Shown here: piece after piece, positions 35,480 to 48,800 of the stretch | How the letters are laid out: each line of letters begins with the position of its first letter | Position numbering within the stretch: position 1 is the first letter of the stretch | Assembly: GCA_035610835.1 (NCBI GenBank) | Contig: CM069447.1 | Location: 44,179,893-44,243,892 of the forward strand | DNA: 64,000 nucleotides | Direction: 5' to 3' | Origin: Ophiura sarsii | Taxonomy: Eukaryota; Echinodermata; Ophiuroidea; Amphilepidida; Ophiuridae | The notes under the pieces: generated by a model | What the model was told of the DNA's origin: nothing | The model's input: the letters and a program-made list of their open reading frames with translations, nothing else | The model's database searches: none | Program-made: the position numbers and the translations under genes

Positions 35480-36085
35480 AACCTACGCGCTCAGCAGGAC
35501 TTGAACCGGCAACCTTCTGATTTTGAATTTCAGATGCTATTCCTATTAAGCCATGAGGGCTTTGGTTGATTAAAGCGCACCTAGAACACCAGGCTCCCTA
35601 ACCCTAACACTCCCGGTGGATTTTCCAAGAAATTTGTTTCAAGCAAAAAAAGCACACACAACAAGAGGTGCCACGCCCCGGGGTTTGAACCCACGACCTC
35701 TCGGTTGACAGGCTAACGCTCTACCAACTGAGCCACGGGGGAAGCTATGTAGCCCGGGGGCATTATTTCACCCAAAAACCTCAGCGCCAGGTGGAACCAA
35801 CAGGCTGGGAAATGTGATTTCATGGGGTACGGGTCTGTTAGGGCTAAGGAGGCCATACATTTTTGAACCAGTAACCTTCTGATTTTGAATTAACATACTA
35901 TTAAGCCATGAAGGCTTTGGTTGATTAAAGGGCACCAAGAACACCAGGCTCTCTATGGAACCATACATTTTTGTACTCAGCCGGATTTGAACTAGTAACC
36001 TGATTTTGAATTCAGATGCTATTCCTATTACAATTCCATGAGGGCATGGTTGATAAAAGCGCACCTAGAACACCAGGCTTGCGCT
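35480..36085 (-). repeat. Three tRNA-related repeat units
   Basis: Units at about 35480-35597, 35851-35955 and 35961-36085 share, on the - strand, CATGGCTTAATAGG (A-box-like) and GGTTGCCGGTTCAAGTCC or its decayed forms (B-box-like), plus CCTGGTGTTCTAGGTGCGC. Spacing of the two boxes is near that of a tRNA gene. They look like tRNA-derived SINE copies in tandem; a different tRNA-like segment sits between unit 1 and unit 2. Confidence 0.6.
35669..35742 (-). repeat. tRNA-derived SINE head or decayed tRNA
   Basis: On the - strand GTGGCTCAGTTGGTAGAGC (D arm with A box) and GGTCGTGGGTTCAAACCCC (T arm with B box) are clear, and the anticodon loop reads CTGTCAA. The anticodon stem has two mismatches and the acceptor ends do not pair, so it is not a functional tRNA gene. 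Confidence 0.65.
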
Positions 36086-36210
36086 AAGGAGACTATGCAT
36101 TTTTGAACTCACCCCAAAAATGTTGGTGTTATTACATATTTTCAAATCGTGTTCAGTTCAATAGATATTTGGTGTTATTGTAATTGGGATGACTCTCCCC
36201 TATCCTCCAT

Positions 36211-36418
36211 CCGTAACCCCTTGAGAACTTCCTGCCGATTGGTCAGAAAGATGGATACTTCATCTGATGCACCAATCAGATACATTGTTAGAATAAATAT
36301 CCTTGATAGCGATTAAAGTGAAATATTCTAGAAGCAGTATTCTAATTGGCTATTCAAAAGAGTAGATCATGTAATTAACCAATCGTAAACACCATTAGAT
36401 AGGCAGGTAATCAAAACC
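36211..36418. mobile_element. MITE family B, copy 3
   Basis: Shares TTGAGAACTTCCTGCCGATT, ACATTGTTAGAATAA, ATCATGTAATTAACCAAT and GGCAGGTAAT with the copies at 3.0 and 49.5 kb; the ends are eroded. Confidence 0.65.
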
Positions 36419-37976
36419 CACCCACGGGTCAACATATTCTCTCTACAGCATAATTCATACTACGATAACTGTCATGTTACAATATTTTACATCAGTTTTG
36501 CTTATACACAATACACCTCAATTTTTAATCAAAACATGTGTGCTTGTATTGCAGTCGACCAAAAAAGAAAAGAAAAAAGGCCATCTTTTCAATTTATATC
36601 TTATATACATTATTTACAACAATTTACACATACCATGTAAAGTCATTCGAAATTAACAGCAATGCGTAATGTTTTAAAGAAATGTTACGCTCACTCAAAG
36701 GCAATCAACATCTGGGAAAAGGTGAACCTTAAGCGGCGAAAAAGAAGCACCCTGTTCTTTTTGCCCCAACAGACCGATTTTGTTTCAAATTTTCGTGTTT
36801 TTTTTTAATACAAACATTTTTGACTAAAATTCACTACCATTTCCCAACAGTAATGTATTGTCAGTTATCAAGCTTAATTGTCTGCCCTAGTTCCCCCCCC
36901 CCCCCCCCCCCCCCCTCCTCGTTTCTGATTTGGCAGCAATTCTCAAAATTTTCTGACTTGGCAGCAATACTCAAAAGTTGGTAACAAATTTAGCTGTTTC
37001 CAAAATATTTGGGAAAAACAACAACAAAAACAACGCCTATTCTACCGACGCTGAGAGGTTTGATTGCCCGTAGAACAGGGTGTTTTCTTCTTTCTTTAAC
37101 GCCTTTAGGTTCCAGCAATGCATCAGGTCATTGATGGAATAACGTGTTATTATACCTTATAATCGATGAATGCATGGAACAAAAAGTACACTTAATCCAA
37201 CATCTGATACTAGGTTGACAACCTTAATCATGCAATTAATTGGCTGGAATAGGAACAGATATAAATATAGAGACGTTACATTGACAGAAGAATGATACTG
37301 TGGCTACCGGTACCTCAAAAATGTTACGATTCATGATGCAACCGCATAAGGTTAATGTGATTTTAGTTGATGCATACGTTACTTTGGTACTGTATATACT
37401 CTACTACGTAATTTTCCTCTACGCAGTGACGTTATAGCGTATTTCACTGGTCAATAAACCATGTCACCTCTTGTTGATCAGCAATGTTCAGAGCCTGGTT
37501 CCATTCCATGCATTGACTGTTGTTGTTATAGATGACTGGTTTGGTTTAGTGTATGCTTTATAGTGGACTGGACACCCCTTTGAATGCACGCGCATACCGG
37601 CAGGCAAGCTTTTGTGTGGCAGGTAATTCGCGCTCACAATAGCAGGCAAGCTTTTGTTTGCTCGCTGCTGTGACGTTTACAGGTGACATCGTCCATACAT
37701 CAATTACATGCTATAGTTTGAATGAAGGATTTTGCGAGATGGATTCTCCTCCATCAAAATAGTGTGTTAGACAAAATTTCTAAAAGAAGTAACTTGGATT
37801 CTCTCAACTTTACCGGCGGGAATCTTTGCGAGAGTGGATTCTCGGATTCTCCTTGAATTTCTGACCCTGCATATCTTCAATTATGCGGTGTGACCACTTA
37901 AATAAACTTGATGTTACTATGCAAAGGAAGATACACAACGTACAGTGGTAAAAAGTACAGAGCAAGAGACTTAGGC
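36419..37976. other. Intergenic, C homopolymer, no gene
   Basis: A run of about 22 Cs lies at 36893-36915. GGCAGGCAAGCTTTTGTGTG and GCAGGCAAGCTTTTGTTTG (37600-37660) form a short direct repeat. Nothing else was recognised. Confidence 0.45.
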
Positions 37977-38620
37977 ACAGCTTTATAATCAACATCTGGC
38001 TAAAGTGCAGAATACCCTACCAATTTGATAGTTTATTGTGTGGGCTTGCATCATAAGTCCACATTAAAAACATGTGATGGTAGGGTAAAACATAAGGAAT
38101 CCAAAAATACTATCGCTTGACAGATAATTGCATATTATAAATACAGAATTATGCCAAACAGATCAATTACAAGAAAGTCACATTTTACATTGATTTTGTT
38201 AAGAGTTGAGATGTTTGCATTAAGTACCAATTGTTAGTATCAGGCCTATAATACAGCTTAGGAAATGTAAGCAAATTAATTGGTTATACCATGACAAAAT
38301 TGCAACATGAAATATTGTTATTGTAATTATTTCTAACATCATATCGAAATCCATAACATTGGAAGTTAGCTTTATAATCAACATACGGCTAAACTACAAA
38401 ATGCCCTACCAAACATTTTGATCTTTTGTGTGTGCTTGCGCCGTTCTTTTAAAGTCCCATTAAAAAAAAGGTGTGGTGTTGGGGTACTCTCAGAAATAAT
38501 AAAATACAGACCCCCTCCAAATTCATTTTTAAGCAAATCAACTTCAAGAAAGTAACATTTTACATTGATTGTTGTTAGTGCTGAGATGTTTTGATTAAGT
38601 ACCAATTTTTATTATCAGGC
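37977..38620. repeat. Direct duplication of a 250-270-bp segment
   Basis: 37977-38243 and 38369-38620 both read GCTTTATAATCAACAT, CCTACCAA, TTTGTGTGTGCTTG-like, AAGAAAGT, ACATTTTACATTGATT, GAGATGTTT and AAGTACCAATT before TATCAGGCC. The copies are diverged. Confidence 0.75.
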
Positions 38621-39349
38621 CAAATAACTCAATAAAACAGTAACTGTCCCCCACTTTATATTTTCAATTTGTATTGGTCTATGCAGGCTTCCATTTTGAA
38701 AGGACTGTGGCAGGGGATAAAGGCAATTTTGCTTTGGTATCATTGATTGATTGAAACCCTGTACTGGCTCTAATAATCTAAAGTAAACCACTAAATCTTG
38801 AGGTTTAAATTTGTTCAAAAAACAAGAAGTGTTTCGGATGAGGAACATGTTTTATTTTGATCTATTTGGCCATAAGGACTGACAACATCAGGCGATATAT
38901 ACACATATTGTTAAATTGACGATTATACAAGACGATTATTTCCCTGATTTTTTAAACCTTTAAAACCAGATAAATTATCCCCGACAATTGAAATCCAAGT
39001 CGCCGTCGGCGATAATCGTTACACCATGCAAGTTTTTTATTGTGGAAGTGGAGGCTGCGAGCAAAGGCTTTGCGTGTTTTGGGGTTTTAAAAGATCAGTA
39101 TGGTATACAACAAATGATCAACAAATATAAGCTACCTTGATCGGTATTGTGAACTGGATTCAAATGACATGAATTATTATGGCTGGATGAGATTTATCTA
39201 TGTATTTCATATTTCATATTTCATAATACAATATTCATAAAGGTATAACATTTTGCACAACTTTCAGGCTCAGGCACTGCTGTGCCATTTTGATGGAGTA
39301 ATGAAATAGTAGATGTATAACATGAGCAATTTTGAAATTTAACTGGCTT

Positions 39350-39770
39350 AATCTGGTTCAAACGGCATTGCTGAAGTAACATCAGCTGTTTGTATTTCAT
39401 TCATACACTAGTACAAACCAGTTCAGACTGCATTGATGAAACATCATAATCCACATTATAATTGATGAACTAGCATAATCAAGTTAACACTGGACCGCTG
39501 AACTACCATAATCCAGTTTAAACTGACTTGATAAGTAAACTAGTGTAAACCAGTACACACTTCATAATTTGTATAATATTTAGCTTATCCCAGATCTTTG
39601 TATCACATACACAAACTACGTCACTGGTACTCTCTCCACAAATCAAGTATAGGCCGGATTGATAAACTAGTACCGTAGTTTAAACCAGTTCAGACTTGAT
39701 TGATTGTAATATTTGTACAATTTGTACAATCTCTGTCCATCTCAGATCTTTGCATTGTATCATATATACA
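39350..39770. repeat. Degenerate tandem repeat around AAACCAGTTCAGAC
   Basis: Words such as AAACCAGTTCAGACT, TCCAGTTTAAACTGAC and GTAAACCAGTACACAC recur every 40-60 bases. GTATAATATTTAGC/CCAGATCTTTG at 39570 repeats at 39710 with changes. It lies just beyond the 3' end of the TACC gene. Confidence 0.5.
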
Positions 39771-39811
39771 ATCACCATACATACATATGGCCACAGTGGG
39801 CTGTCTTCCTA

Positions 39812-39883
39812 TCAACTCCTGGCAGTACCCATTTTTGCGATAAGCTCATCACAAATCTTCGTAAGCTCGGCGTTGTCACGGGT
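39812..39883 (-). CDS. TACC: TACC coding exon 16 (last, with stop)
   Basis: 23 codons TRDNAELTKICDELIAKMG, ARS, then TGA. Acceptor TTTCTGTAG|ACC. Matches the KENEELTKICDELIxK terminus of the family, so the coiled coil is complete. Confidence 0.94.
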   Translation of the reverse strand, partial: TRDNAELTKICDELIAKMGTARS

Positions 39884-42800
39884 CTACAGAAAATAATAGG
39901 AAAATGCAACAATTTATTAGTATATGGAATGAAATAAAGAATCTCAAAGTAAAACATAATGAATGCCAATTATAATTATGACCGACCCTAAAATCTCAAA
40001 AATTGTTGTGTTGCCCTCAGCGACCGACCCTAAAATCTCAAAAATCAATGACCCAATTTTTTTTTTAAAAAAATACGATTTAAATGTTACCCAATTTGTC
40101 AAAAGATAACTATATTCTGCTTAAAATGAATAAGTTTGCTTGAATAGATTGATTTTAAACTATTATCACACTAGAAACATTTGTCAAATTAACATTAACC
40201 AATTTTGTCTTGTCATAATCCACGGTCTGACAGTCAGCCCAAAAAAAAAGAAGAAAAAAAAAAGGAAATTCGACCGACCGACATGACTTCAACAACATTT
40301 TTGGCACTTGAGGGCAACACAACATTTTGTGTGTGTGTGCCTAATACAGCATCTAAACGGCTGCATAAAGAGTAAACAAGGCTTTTGATAGGAGGGGCTG
40401 AAATAATTTGAGAATATTTATACTGCCTTCACTCATGGATATGTAATCCGAAACTTCAATTCAGTTATTTGCTATTGTCATCCTCATCCTACCTTCTGTT
40501 CTATCTGTCTTTCTTGACTGGCCACCATCATTTGTTCTCGTTTTACCGCAGCCTGTAGGCCGGCTATCTCGTCCTCGTAAGAAGACTTCACCTTGTCAAT
40601 CTCGTTGTTGGCTCTGTATGGATAAACAAAACAAATTTTATTTTTGTTTGATGTAGAAATAGTCGAAAAGTACAAAGACTTCTATGGTCACACACCACCG
40701 AATACATCTCCCATAGGTTTACACATTAAGGTGGCTCTATTGGCTGATGAAAATTTTAGATTTCCTTTAAAATCTGATATGTTCTAGCCCTTGGTTTATC
40801 AATTCTGGAACTGAAAATTTTATTTCAATCGGACATTCGGTTGCCGAGATATGGTAGGTCAAAGAGGCATAATACCAACATCTTTATTTTTATTTTCTTT
40901 ATTTTTTCCAATTCCAGTTGCCATGAAATGTCCTAATTATTGCCAAAGATGTTGGTATTATGCCTCTTTGACCTACAATATCTCGGCAACCGAATATCCG
41001 ATTTAAATACAATTTGCAGTTCCAGAATCGTTAGACCAAGGGCTAGAACATATTAGATTTTAAAGGAAATCTAAATTTTTCATCGGCCAATAGAGCCACC
41101 TTAAATGCCCAATTTAAAATAGGGCATTTTTCGACGTTATAAGAAACTGTTATCTTGAAATTTAGTATCAAACCACCAAGTATAAAACCACCAAGCTCCT
41201 ACAGTCTGCTGAACGTAGGACATTTTATTACACTGCCCCCTCCATCTGGAATGACCTCCCAATTCACATCAGAGAGTCTCCATCTGTAGCCATTTTTAAA
41301 AAAGCTCTTAAAACCCATTTGTACAGTAATTAGTTTTGTTTTGTTGAGTATGCTTATTTTTTGTTTTGTCATAAAGCGCTACGATCTCGATGTAGCAGCG
41401 CTATATAAATACCAATAATGTATGTATATGTATGTATATCAAACTTTACCTTTCAATCTTCTCCTCTGCATGTGCCTTGAGTGTGTGGTACTTCTGTTCT
41501 TGTTTCGTTAACTTGGTCTTGTAATCCGACACACATTCTTTCAGGATTTGTTCATTCTGTGAAAACAAAACAATTGGGATGTTATAAAATCTTAAATGGT
41601 AGTATGGTTCAGTCAGTTCCAAATTGGCGAAGCTGCTTACAGCAGCGAATAAATACAGAAGAGCGTGGGCGCTCAAAAAGCTGCATGGCGCGACTTTATA
41701 TGTGCAATGCATGCATATGACAAATTAGTGAAAGTAAGGACTTTCCTGGGACTTTTTCATAGGGAACTGTTATGTTCCCTGACTAAAGGAACTCTAACAT
41801 AAAATGATTACAATTCTTAATATATTCATCAACAAGAAAACCAAGCATGGTTCCAAGAAGCAAAAACGTAAGTCCGAGTTCATGGTGCTAATAACGAAGC
41901 CCTGTATACAATGAACGCTAAGGCTGGGCGCGAGTCCCGGGAAATTGAATCCCGCCCGAAAATGTCGGGTCCCGGGAACCAGAATCACCTTCCCGAATCC
42001 CCCCAAAAAATGAAAATGAAAATGAAAAAAAATAAATAAAATAAGCTTACTTAAAAATACATGTGGTCGGGTAATTCATAATTATTTGATGCAAATGTAT
42101 AGCGGAGATGTATTTAAAATAGATTTATTTAGTCAAATCTGTGGATTTTTTGTACTCCTATCAAGGCTCAAGATAACAGTTTTTTTACATAGAGCTCCTT
42201 TTTTCAAAAGTAGCGCCCGGATCATGGGATGTATTGAGAACCAGGAGCTACTTTCTACCGGGAGCTAACTTTTTATTAAATCGTATTGTCAAATCGAAAT
42301 TCAATGTCTTAGGCAAGCTTACCTTTCATCAACGGGCGCTGGATTGGACAAAAAATCAGCGCTCGGTTGTTTATTTTTCAGCATTACCGGGCGCTATGGC
42401 AGGAGGACCGAGGGGTAAAAATCGCCCAGCGCCCGCTTATCTTGAGCCTTGACTCCTATCCTATGCTCGCAAAATGTGATTTTCACTTCATTATCGGCCG
42501 CGCTGTGCGATTGACAGATCGAGCAGGGATCGAATTTGTTATTATTATAGCGCCATCTATTGACGAAATTGTGACATATTTCTAATTTCTAAATGGAGGC
42601 TTGCCGTGCGAGCTTACGAAAGTGTAAATACGCAGTGAAATATCACATTTTAGCGAGCACAAGAGTACCAAAATTGAACTGATTTGACGAAATAAATCTA
42701 TTTCAAATGAATCCCGCTATATATTTGCATTAAATAATCACGATTTAGCCAACCAGGTGTTTTTTAAATAAGCTTATTTATTTTTTTCATTCATTTTTTT

Positions 42801-45800
42801 TCTCTTTAATTATTTTGATGAAAAATTTCGGGAATCCCGGGTCCCACCCGAAAAATCAAAACGTGTCCCGGGATTACGAATTCCCGAAAATCCCAGCCCT
42901 AATGAACGCACAACCACTCTGGGAACGCGATTGGGGAGTTCAAAATTGGGGTTTGTTAAACACATCGTTTAAAAGAAATACTCACATTAAACGATTTAGT
43001 TAGACACAGTTTTAAGCTAAAACCGTGTTCAGTACGAGAATACGGCTCTCAATGTTTTTGAATGTAGTATTATTGCTGGCTAAAAGATACAAATTGCACT
43101 ATGGGCCCAAAATCCTGAAGACAGTGAATATTGGTTCCGTATTATCCCTATTAAGCGCCCAGGACCTTATAAGCGCCCACCCCCTTTTTCTCAGGTGACT
43201 TTAAAAATATATACTAATTAACCGCCCACCTAAAAATAAGCTTACTTAAAAATTACTCACATCACACTAAATCTCGGACTACAAATTGCTTGAAAATAAA
43301 GGGAAAATTATGGTTATTTTAACTTCAGACATACTTGACATATTGTTTTGTGTTCCAAAAGTGAACTTAAACCATGTGTTAAGCCTTTAAACAGCAACAG
43401 AAACCATCCGAAATACGCACGTTTCGTGTTTGTTGTCCTTCGTGGAGGCCACCATCTTGAATTGCAAAACATCGTCTTTGGACGTAAAGGTTGCTGAATT
43501 TTGCAACCTTGATGGTCAACAACTTTGTAAATCAGTATACAAATAAGCGCCCACCCAAAATGACTTGGTTAACCGCCCTGGGCGCTTAATAGGGATAATA
43601 CGGTACCTGTTAATTTCTCTTTGTTCCTTTGATAAAGACTTAATAAAACCACCACAAACCTTTTTGAGGCTCTCCACGACTTGCTTCAGTTTTTCGTATC
43701 GCCTGTGCAGGTCACTAAAAGCGACCTCTACCGAAGCCATGTCTTCGATCGCCTGGTCTTTCTCCTTTTGTAAATCATCAAATTTGGAATTCTGTGAGCT
43801 TTTCGACTTGGTCATGTCACCTGTAACATTAAAACAATAATCAATCATCAATTAAGTGATTTCCAATAGATGATGTCATATATGTTAACACTTTCCACCC
43901 AGCAGGCAATCATCAATTAAAAGTGATTTGCAAAAGATGACGTCATCTTGTTAACACTTTCCACCCAGCAGGCGTCTGCAGACGACATTCCAAAATTGAA
44001 CAAAATGTTTCAAAAATGTCAAAATATATTAATTTCATTACCATATTTGGAATCACCGTGTGAAATGCATTGAAATAAGTACAAATATGCTTATTATTGG
44101 TTCAGTAAATCTTGAGATAGACTTTGAAAGATGGGAAAGATTTCTGACAAATCTGTTTTGTATATAATGGTAACATAATATCCGCATGGAAAGTGTTAAC
44201 ATTTGATAGGTCATCTGCTGGTTAAGTGGGGGGGGGGGGGGGGGGGGTGGGGGGGGGGGGGGGGGGTGGGGGGGTGGGGGGGGGGGGGGGACTCAAGGAA
44301 GTTTTTGATTTGATTTTTTGATTTTTGTGAGTGCTGTTAATTATTGAACTATTAATCAAATGCATACAAAAGTATACATTTTTGGAAAGGATCAGAGAAT
44401 CCAAATTTGGTGTCAATTTTGACGAGAAAATCACAAAATTCATTTTTTGTGGAACAAGCTAACAAAATTATTTTTGAGTAAACATTTCTCAAAATTGCTT
44501 GAATCTAATGTTATGTCACTAATCTAGGGACGATTCTCTCATTTTTTTCACCTAAACTTGTATTTTTTGAAATTTTACCAAAAAGTGCCAAAAAGTGATT
44601 TTATTTTCACTTTTATGGCCATTTTGGGTCAAAATTTCAAAAATACGGCTTTAGAATAATCAAGCAATTTGGGCATTTCTTACTCAAAAATAAATTTGTT
44701 AGCTTGTCCCAAAAAAAATGGTGATTTTCTCAAAAATTCAACATTTTGGTCAAAATTGATGCCAAAAATGGATTCTCTGACCCAAATCCCAAAATGTATA
44801 CTTTTATATGATTAATAGTTCAATAATTACAGCACTCACAAAAATTCCAAAAAATTCCTTAAGTGCCCCCTTAAGACAAAGATTATAACAAAGCATTTTC
44901 AAGATGTATTTCATATAGACTCAGAAAAGGAAATACCTGAAATAAAATCAAAAGAGATGGAAATACCATTTTCTGTGAGTGAAGTACAGAAAGCAGTAAA
45001 ATCCTTAAAGAACAATAAAAGTGCAGGATGCGACCAACTGAAAGCAGAACTTATAAAACATGGTCCACTGATCATACACCAAAGCATAGCTGATCTACTA
45101 AATCATATAGCAAAAACAGGCGACTATCCAAAAGAACTTAAAACTGGTATACTTGTACCACTACCGAAACCAGGAAAGAAACAAGGACCACCAAAAAACC
45201 TAAGACCAGTCATTCTTCTATCGGTCATCAGGAAAATCCTCGCAATAATCATGATAACAAGGACATCGGAAAAACTTAATAGTCAAATACCAATTTCACA
45301 AGCTGCATACAGATCAGGAAGAGGGACAATGGAACATGTATTTACCATTAAGACACTTGCGGAAACAGCAATAACATCTTCAAACTATGAGATCAACATT
45401 TTATTACTCGACATGAGTAAAGCGTTTGATACCATCAAGAGAGACATATTAATTGAAGATCTCAAAGAAGTACTAGCTGAAGATGAACTGCATATATGTT
45501 CTACTTACTACTCAAAGATGTAAACATACAAGTCCGTGTAAACAAGGAAACAGGACAACAATTCACGACAAATATAGGTGCTCCACAAGGTGACTGTGCC
45601 AGTGCAATTTTATTTACCTATTATTTAGCAAAATCACTTCATGCAGCGAGAGAGAAAGATGAGACAGAACATAATTATGCCATTGCAAGGGAAGTATCCA
45701 AGGATCTTCTACCAACACATCTGCAAGATCACTCTTACTGCACACCAAACCCAAACCAATCAGTGACAATAGATCAGCAATATGCTGATGATATTAGCTG

Positions 45801-48800
45801 GATCACAACAAACTCTGGTCTAATCACCAAAATAAAGAAAACAGTACCATCAAAGTTGAAGAAAAGAAATCTCACCGTTAATGGAGAAAAAACAGAACTC
45901 TACAAAGTAACAAGGGAAGGCCCAACAGATTGGAAAAAATGCAAATATTTAGGATCTCTACTTGACACAGAGGAGGATATAAAAAGAAGAAAAGGGCTAG
46001 CCATCGGCACATACAGGGTGTCCCAAAAGTCTATGCATGACTTTGAAGCATTGTAGTTCACAAAATATAAGTCGTATTGAAAATATGAATACATATTTAG
46101 AAAGAGGAGATGTGGGAAATAATTTCGATACCAAACATTAGAGAAACATCTGTTTGTAATTTCACCCTAGAAGTGAAATATGAATTACTGCAAAAATGTA
46201 ATTTTATACTTCGGAGGAAAATAAAGTTCATAAATCCATACCTATTGAGATTGACAAAAAGACGGATAGAGTTGGTTACACGGAAAGTGATCCGTCAATT
46301 GTTATATTTAAAATTTTACATTACAGTGATCCCATCATAATAACAAACTATATCACACATAGTTTTCGTTTCTACAGTGAAATCTAGTTTAAATGGTTTC
46401 CATTTATACAGAGACGTGTGCTAATGCAAAAACACAGACCTAAAAAGTTGAAAAACGTAACAGAAAAGTGAACACTCACATCACACAGAGAATAGATCTC
46501 TTTGGACTGTTGGCTACTGCATGTCTTATGACATCAATGTGACTTGTTGATCTACCAGTCTTTTTTCTACCACATCGAGACAAATCATGCACAGTTCCTG
46601 TGTTCAAAAATGTATCCACCAACTTAAGAATGGATATTCTTCCTGGTGCGCATTTCACTTTAAAAAAATCTGAACTTTTGTTGAGTAAGTTGAACTGAAT
46701 TTGTTTCAGCGTAGAACCATACAATTTGTATTTGCTCTATGCTGTAAACCATCTTGAATGATCACTTTTGCTGTGCAATGTTGTCTACTACGTCTATTTA
46801 TGTTGTGAGTGACCGAGTTTGGTAATAACATTAATGTTGCAAGGTAAGCAGTGAACTGTGACTAATGCGCAACGTTGCTTTCATACCGTTAATTTATGCG
46901 CACCTGTTTTAGCAACAATGTGTGGTACTTGGTATGAATGGTTCTCACATGGCTAAAAACTTTCAACCAGTTTTATAATGTCGTGGGTTCACCAATAGGG
47001 TTGTGTTTGGTATCAAAATAATTTCCCAAATCTCGTCTATCAAAATATGGTTAAATTTATACCATATGATTTATATTTTATGAGATATGAGTCTTCAAAA
47101 ACGTGCATAGACTTTTGGGACACCCTGTATAATCAACTCAAACAATTTCTTCAAAGCAGGAGAGCAACAATAACCACCAAAATGAGAATTTTCAATGCAT
47201 ATGTAAGCTCAATTTTTCTATATAATAGTGATCTATGGACAATAACAATGAAACTAGAACACAAAATTGATGTGTTCCAAAGAACTCTACTAAGACGGAC
47301 TCTGAATATCACGAAACTTGACAAAGTGACAAATGTCGATCTATATACAAAACAAATAGTGAACCATGAACCATGGAGCAAAACTATCAAACGAAGACGC
47401 CTAAATTGGTTGGGACATTTATATAGATTGCCACAGGAAACTCCAGCACGCCAAGCTTTAAAAGAATACAACCGAGCAACGAAGAGACCAGTCGGACGTC
47501 CAAAGCCAACCTGGGTTGCAAATGTAAACAAAGAAATTAAACCGGAACTCTTGACACAGACCAATGATCGTATGACCTGGAGAGCAATAGTTGCGCGCGC
47601 AATGGCAACATAGCCGGAAAGCGTAGACGATGATGATGATGAAGACAAAAGACAACAAACTTTTTCAAGCGCTACTTGCAATTATGTGGAATGATTTCTC
47701 ATTAACATTAATAATCTTTATCAATTTACCATTCCTGCTCCAATCGTCCTACATTTGACAGTAAGCCAATCGTTACGACCTATTTTTATTTGAAGCATCA
47801 GTTCATTTTAGTCACCAACCATGTTACACAATATGGAACCCTCATTTCATATATTTATTTGACAGACATTCTTCTAATTTACCAATAATTTAGTCATCCT
47901 ATTTCCTATATTTTTGCACTTCTTTTGGAACCATAAGGCCCGATTGATCATCCTGGACCAAAGTACACCCCCAAAAGCATTTCTTCATAGAGGTCAAAGG
48001 TTAACTTTTGCAGGTCAAAGGACAACTCCTACACTTACCCATCATCTCCTGCATTGCCCTTTCATAATCAGTGACCAATGCTCTGTAAAGATATAACAAC
48101 AAATAAATATTACATTTCAATCAGGGTTGTCACTAAGGCGGTCGGTGCCGGTCGGGAGGAGCCGGCACTCTTTAAAAAAAAAAAAGGGTAACAAAACCGG
48201 GCGGCACTCTAAAAAAAAATTAAAAAATTAAAATTTTTTGTGGATACAATCATTAAACTGCCTCATAAAACAAGAAGTTATCTGGCAGGAACCCTCGACA
48301 AAGTGCATTGAAAAACCCTAAAAAACCATTAAGAAGGCCTATTATAGACCCCATGCCATGGTCCACTGCACTTCGTTCGTAACACTTATTCCGTTCGCCG
48401 TCAGTAAAACTAACTGCCACTAAATTCTGGCTAATGACAACACTGCTTTCAATGAATAATAGACCTTGTTCAACATTTATCATTCAAGCTCCTTGAATTT
48501 TTGTGGGTGGAAAAGCGTAATCTTTCTAAAAGACAAGCCTTACCATTGAAACATCAACATTTTTTGGTGAACATTTTGACAATCTTGGTTAGTATTTGAA
48601 GGACAAAATCAATAAAACAAACTGACACAAAAACATCGAGACAGCTGACCCCGTTGAAATATATGCATCCATAGTACAGGGTTTATGTTTTTGTATGTCT
48701 TAAATTGACAATTCCTAAATCTGTTTGCACAAATAAAAGGATACCATGGCATCATGGAATTCCTACTGTTTCCCTCGAGGTGAAATAGAAAAGAAAAGAA

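Larger units (their letters stand above)
44200..47640 (+). pseudogene. RTE-type retrotransposon, one frameshift and two insertions
   Basis: On the + strand, antisense to TACC. In order: HFQDVFHIDS, KSLKNNKSAGCDQLKAELI, LRPVILLSVIRKI, AAYRSGRGTMEHV, LLLDMSKAFDTIKRD, GAPQGDCASAILFTYYLAK, the catalytic QQYADDISWI, CKYLGSLLD, FLYNSDLWTITMKLEHKID, LNWLGHLYRLPQETPA, GRPKPTWV and a stop at 47611, then a GATGATGATGAT tail. The frame shifts near 45498, where CATATATG looks like a two-base slippage of CATATG. A TTAA-MITE (44226-44870) and a mariner-like element (46014-47127) interrupt it. Upstream of 44200 the element is lost. Otherwise the frame is open, so this was a recent copy. Confidence 0.9.

Noticed and set aside
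35669..35742. Functional tRNA gene with anticodon GTC
   Set aside because: Two mismatches in the anticodon stem and unpaired acceptor ends.
44222..44443. Poly-proline frame on the - strand
   Set aside because: Translation of the G tract in a MITE; no homology and no splice logic with TACC.
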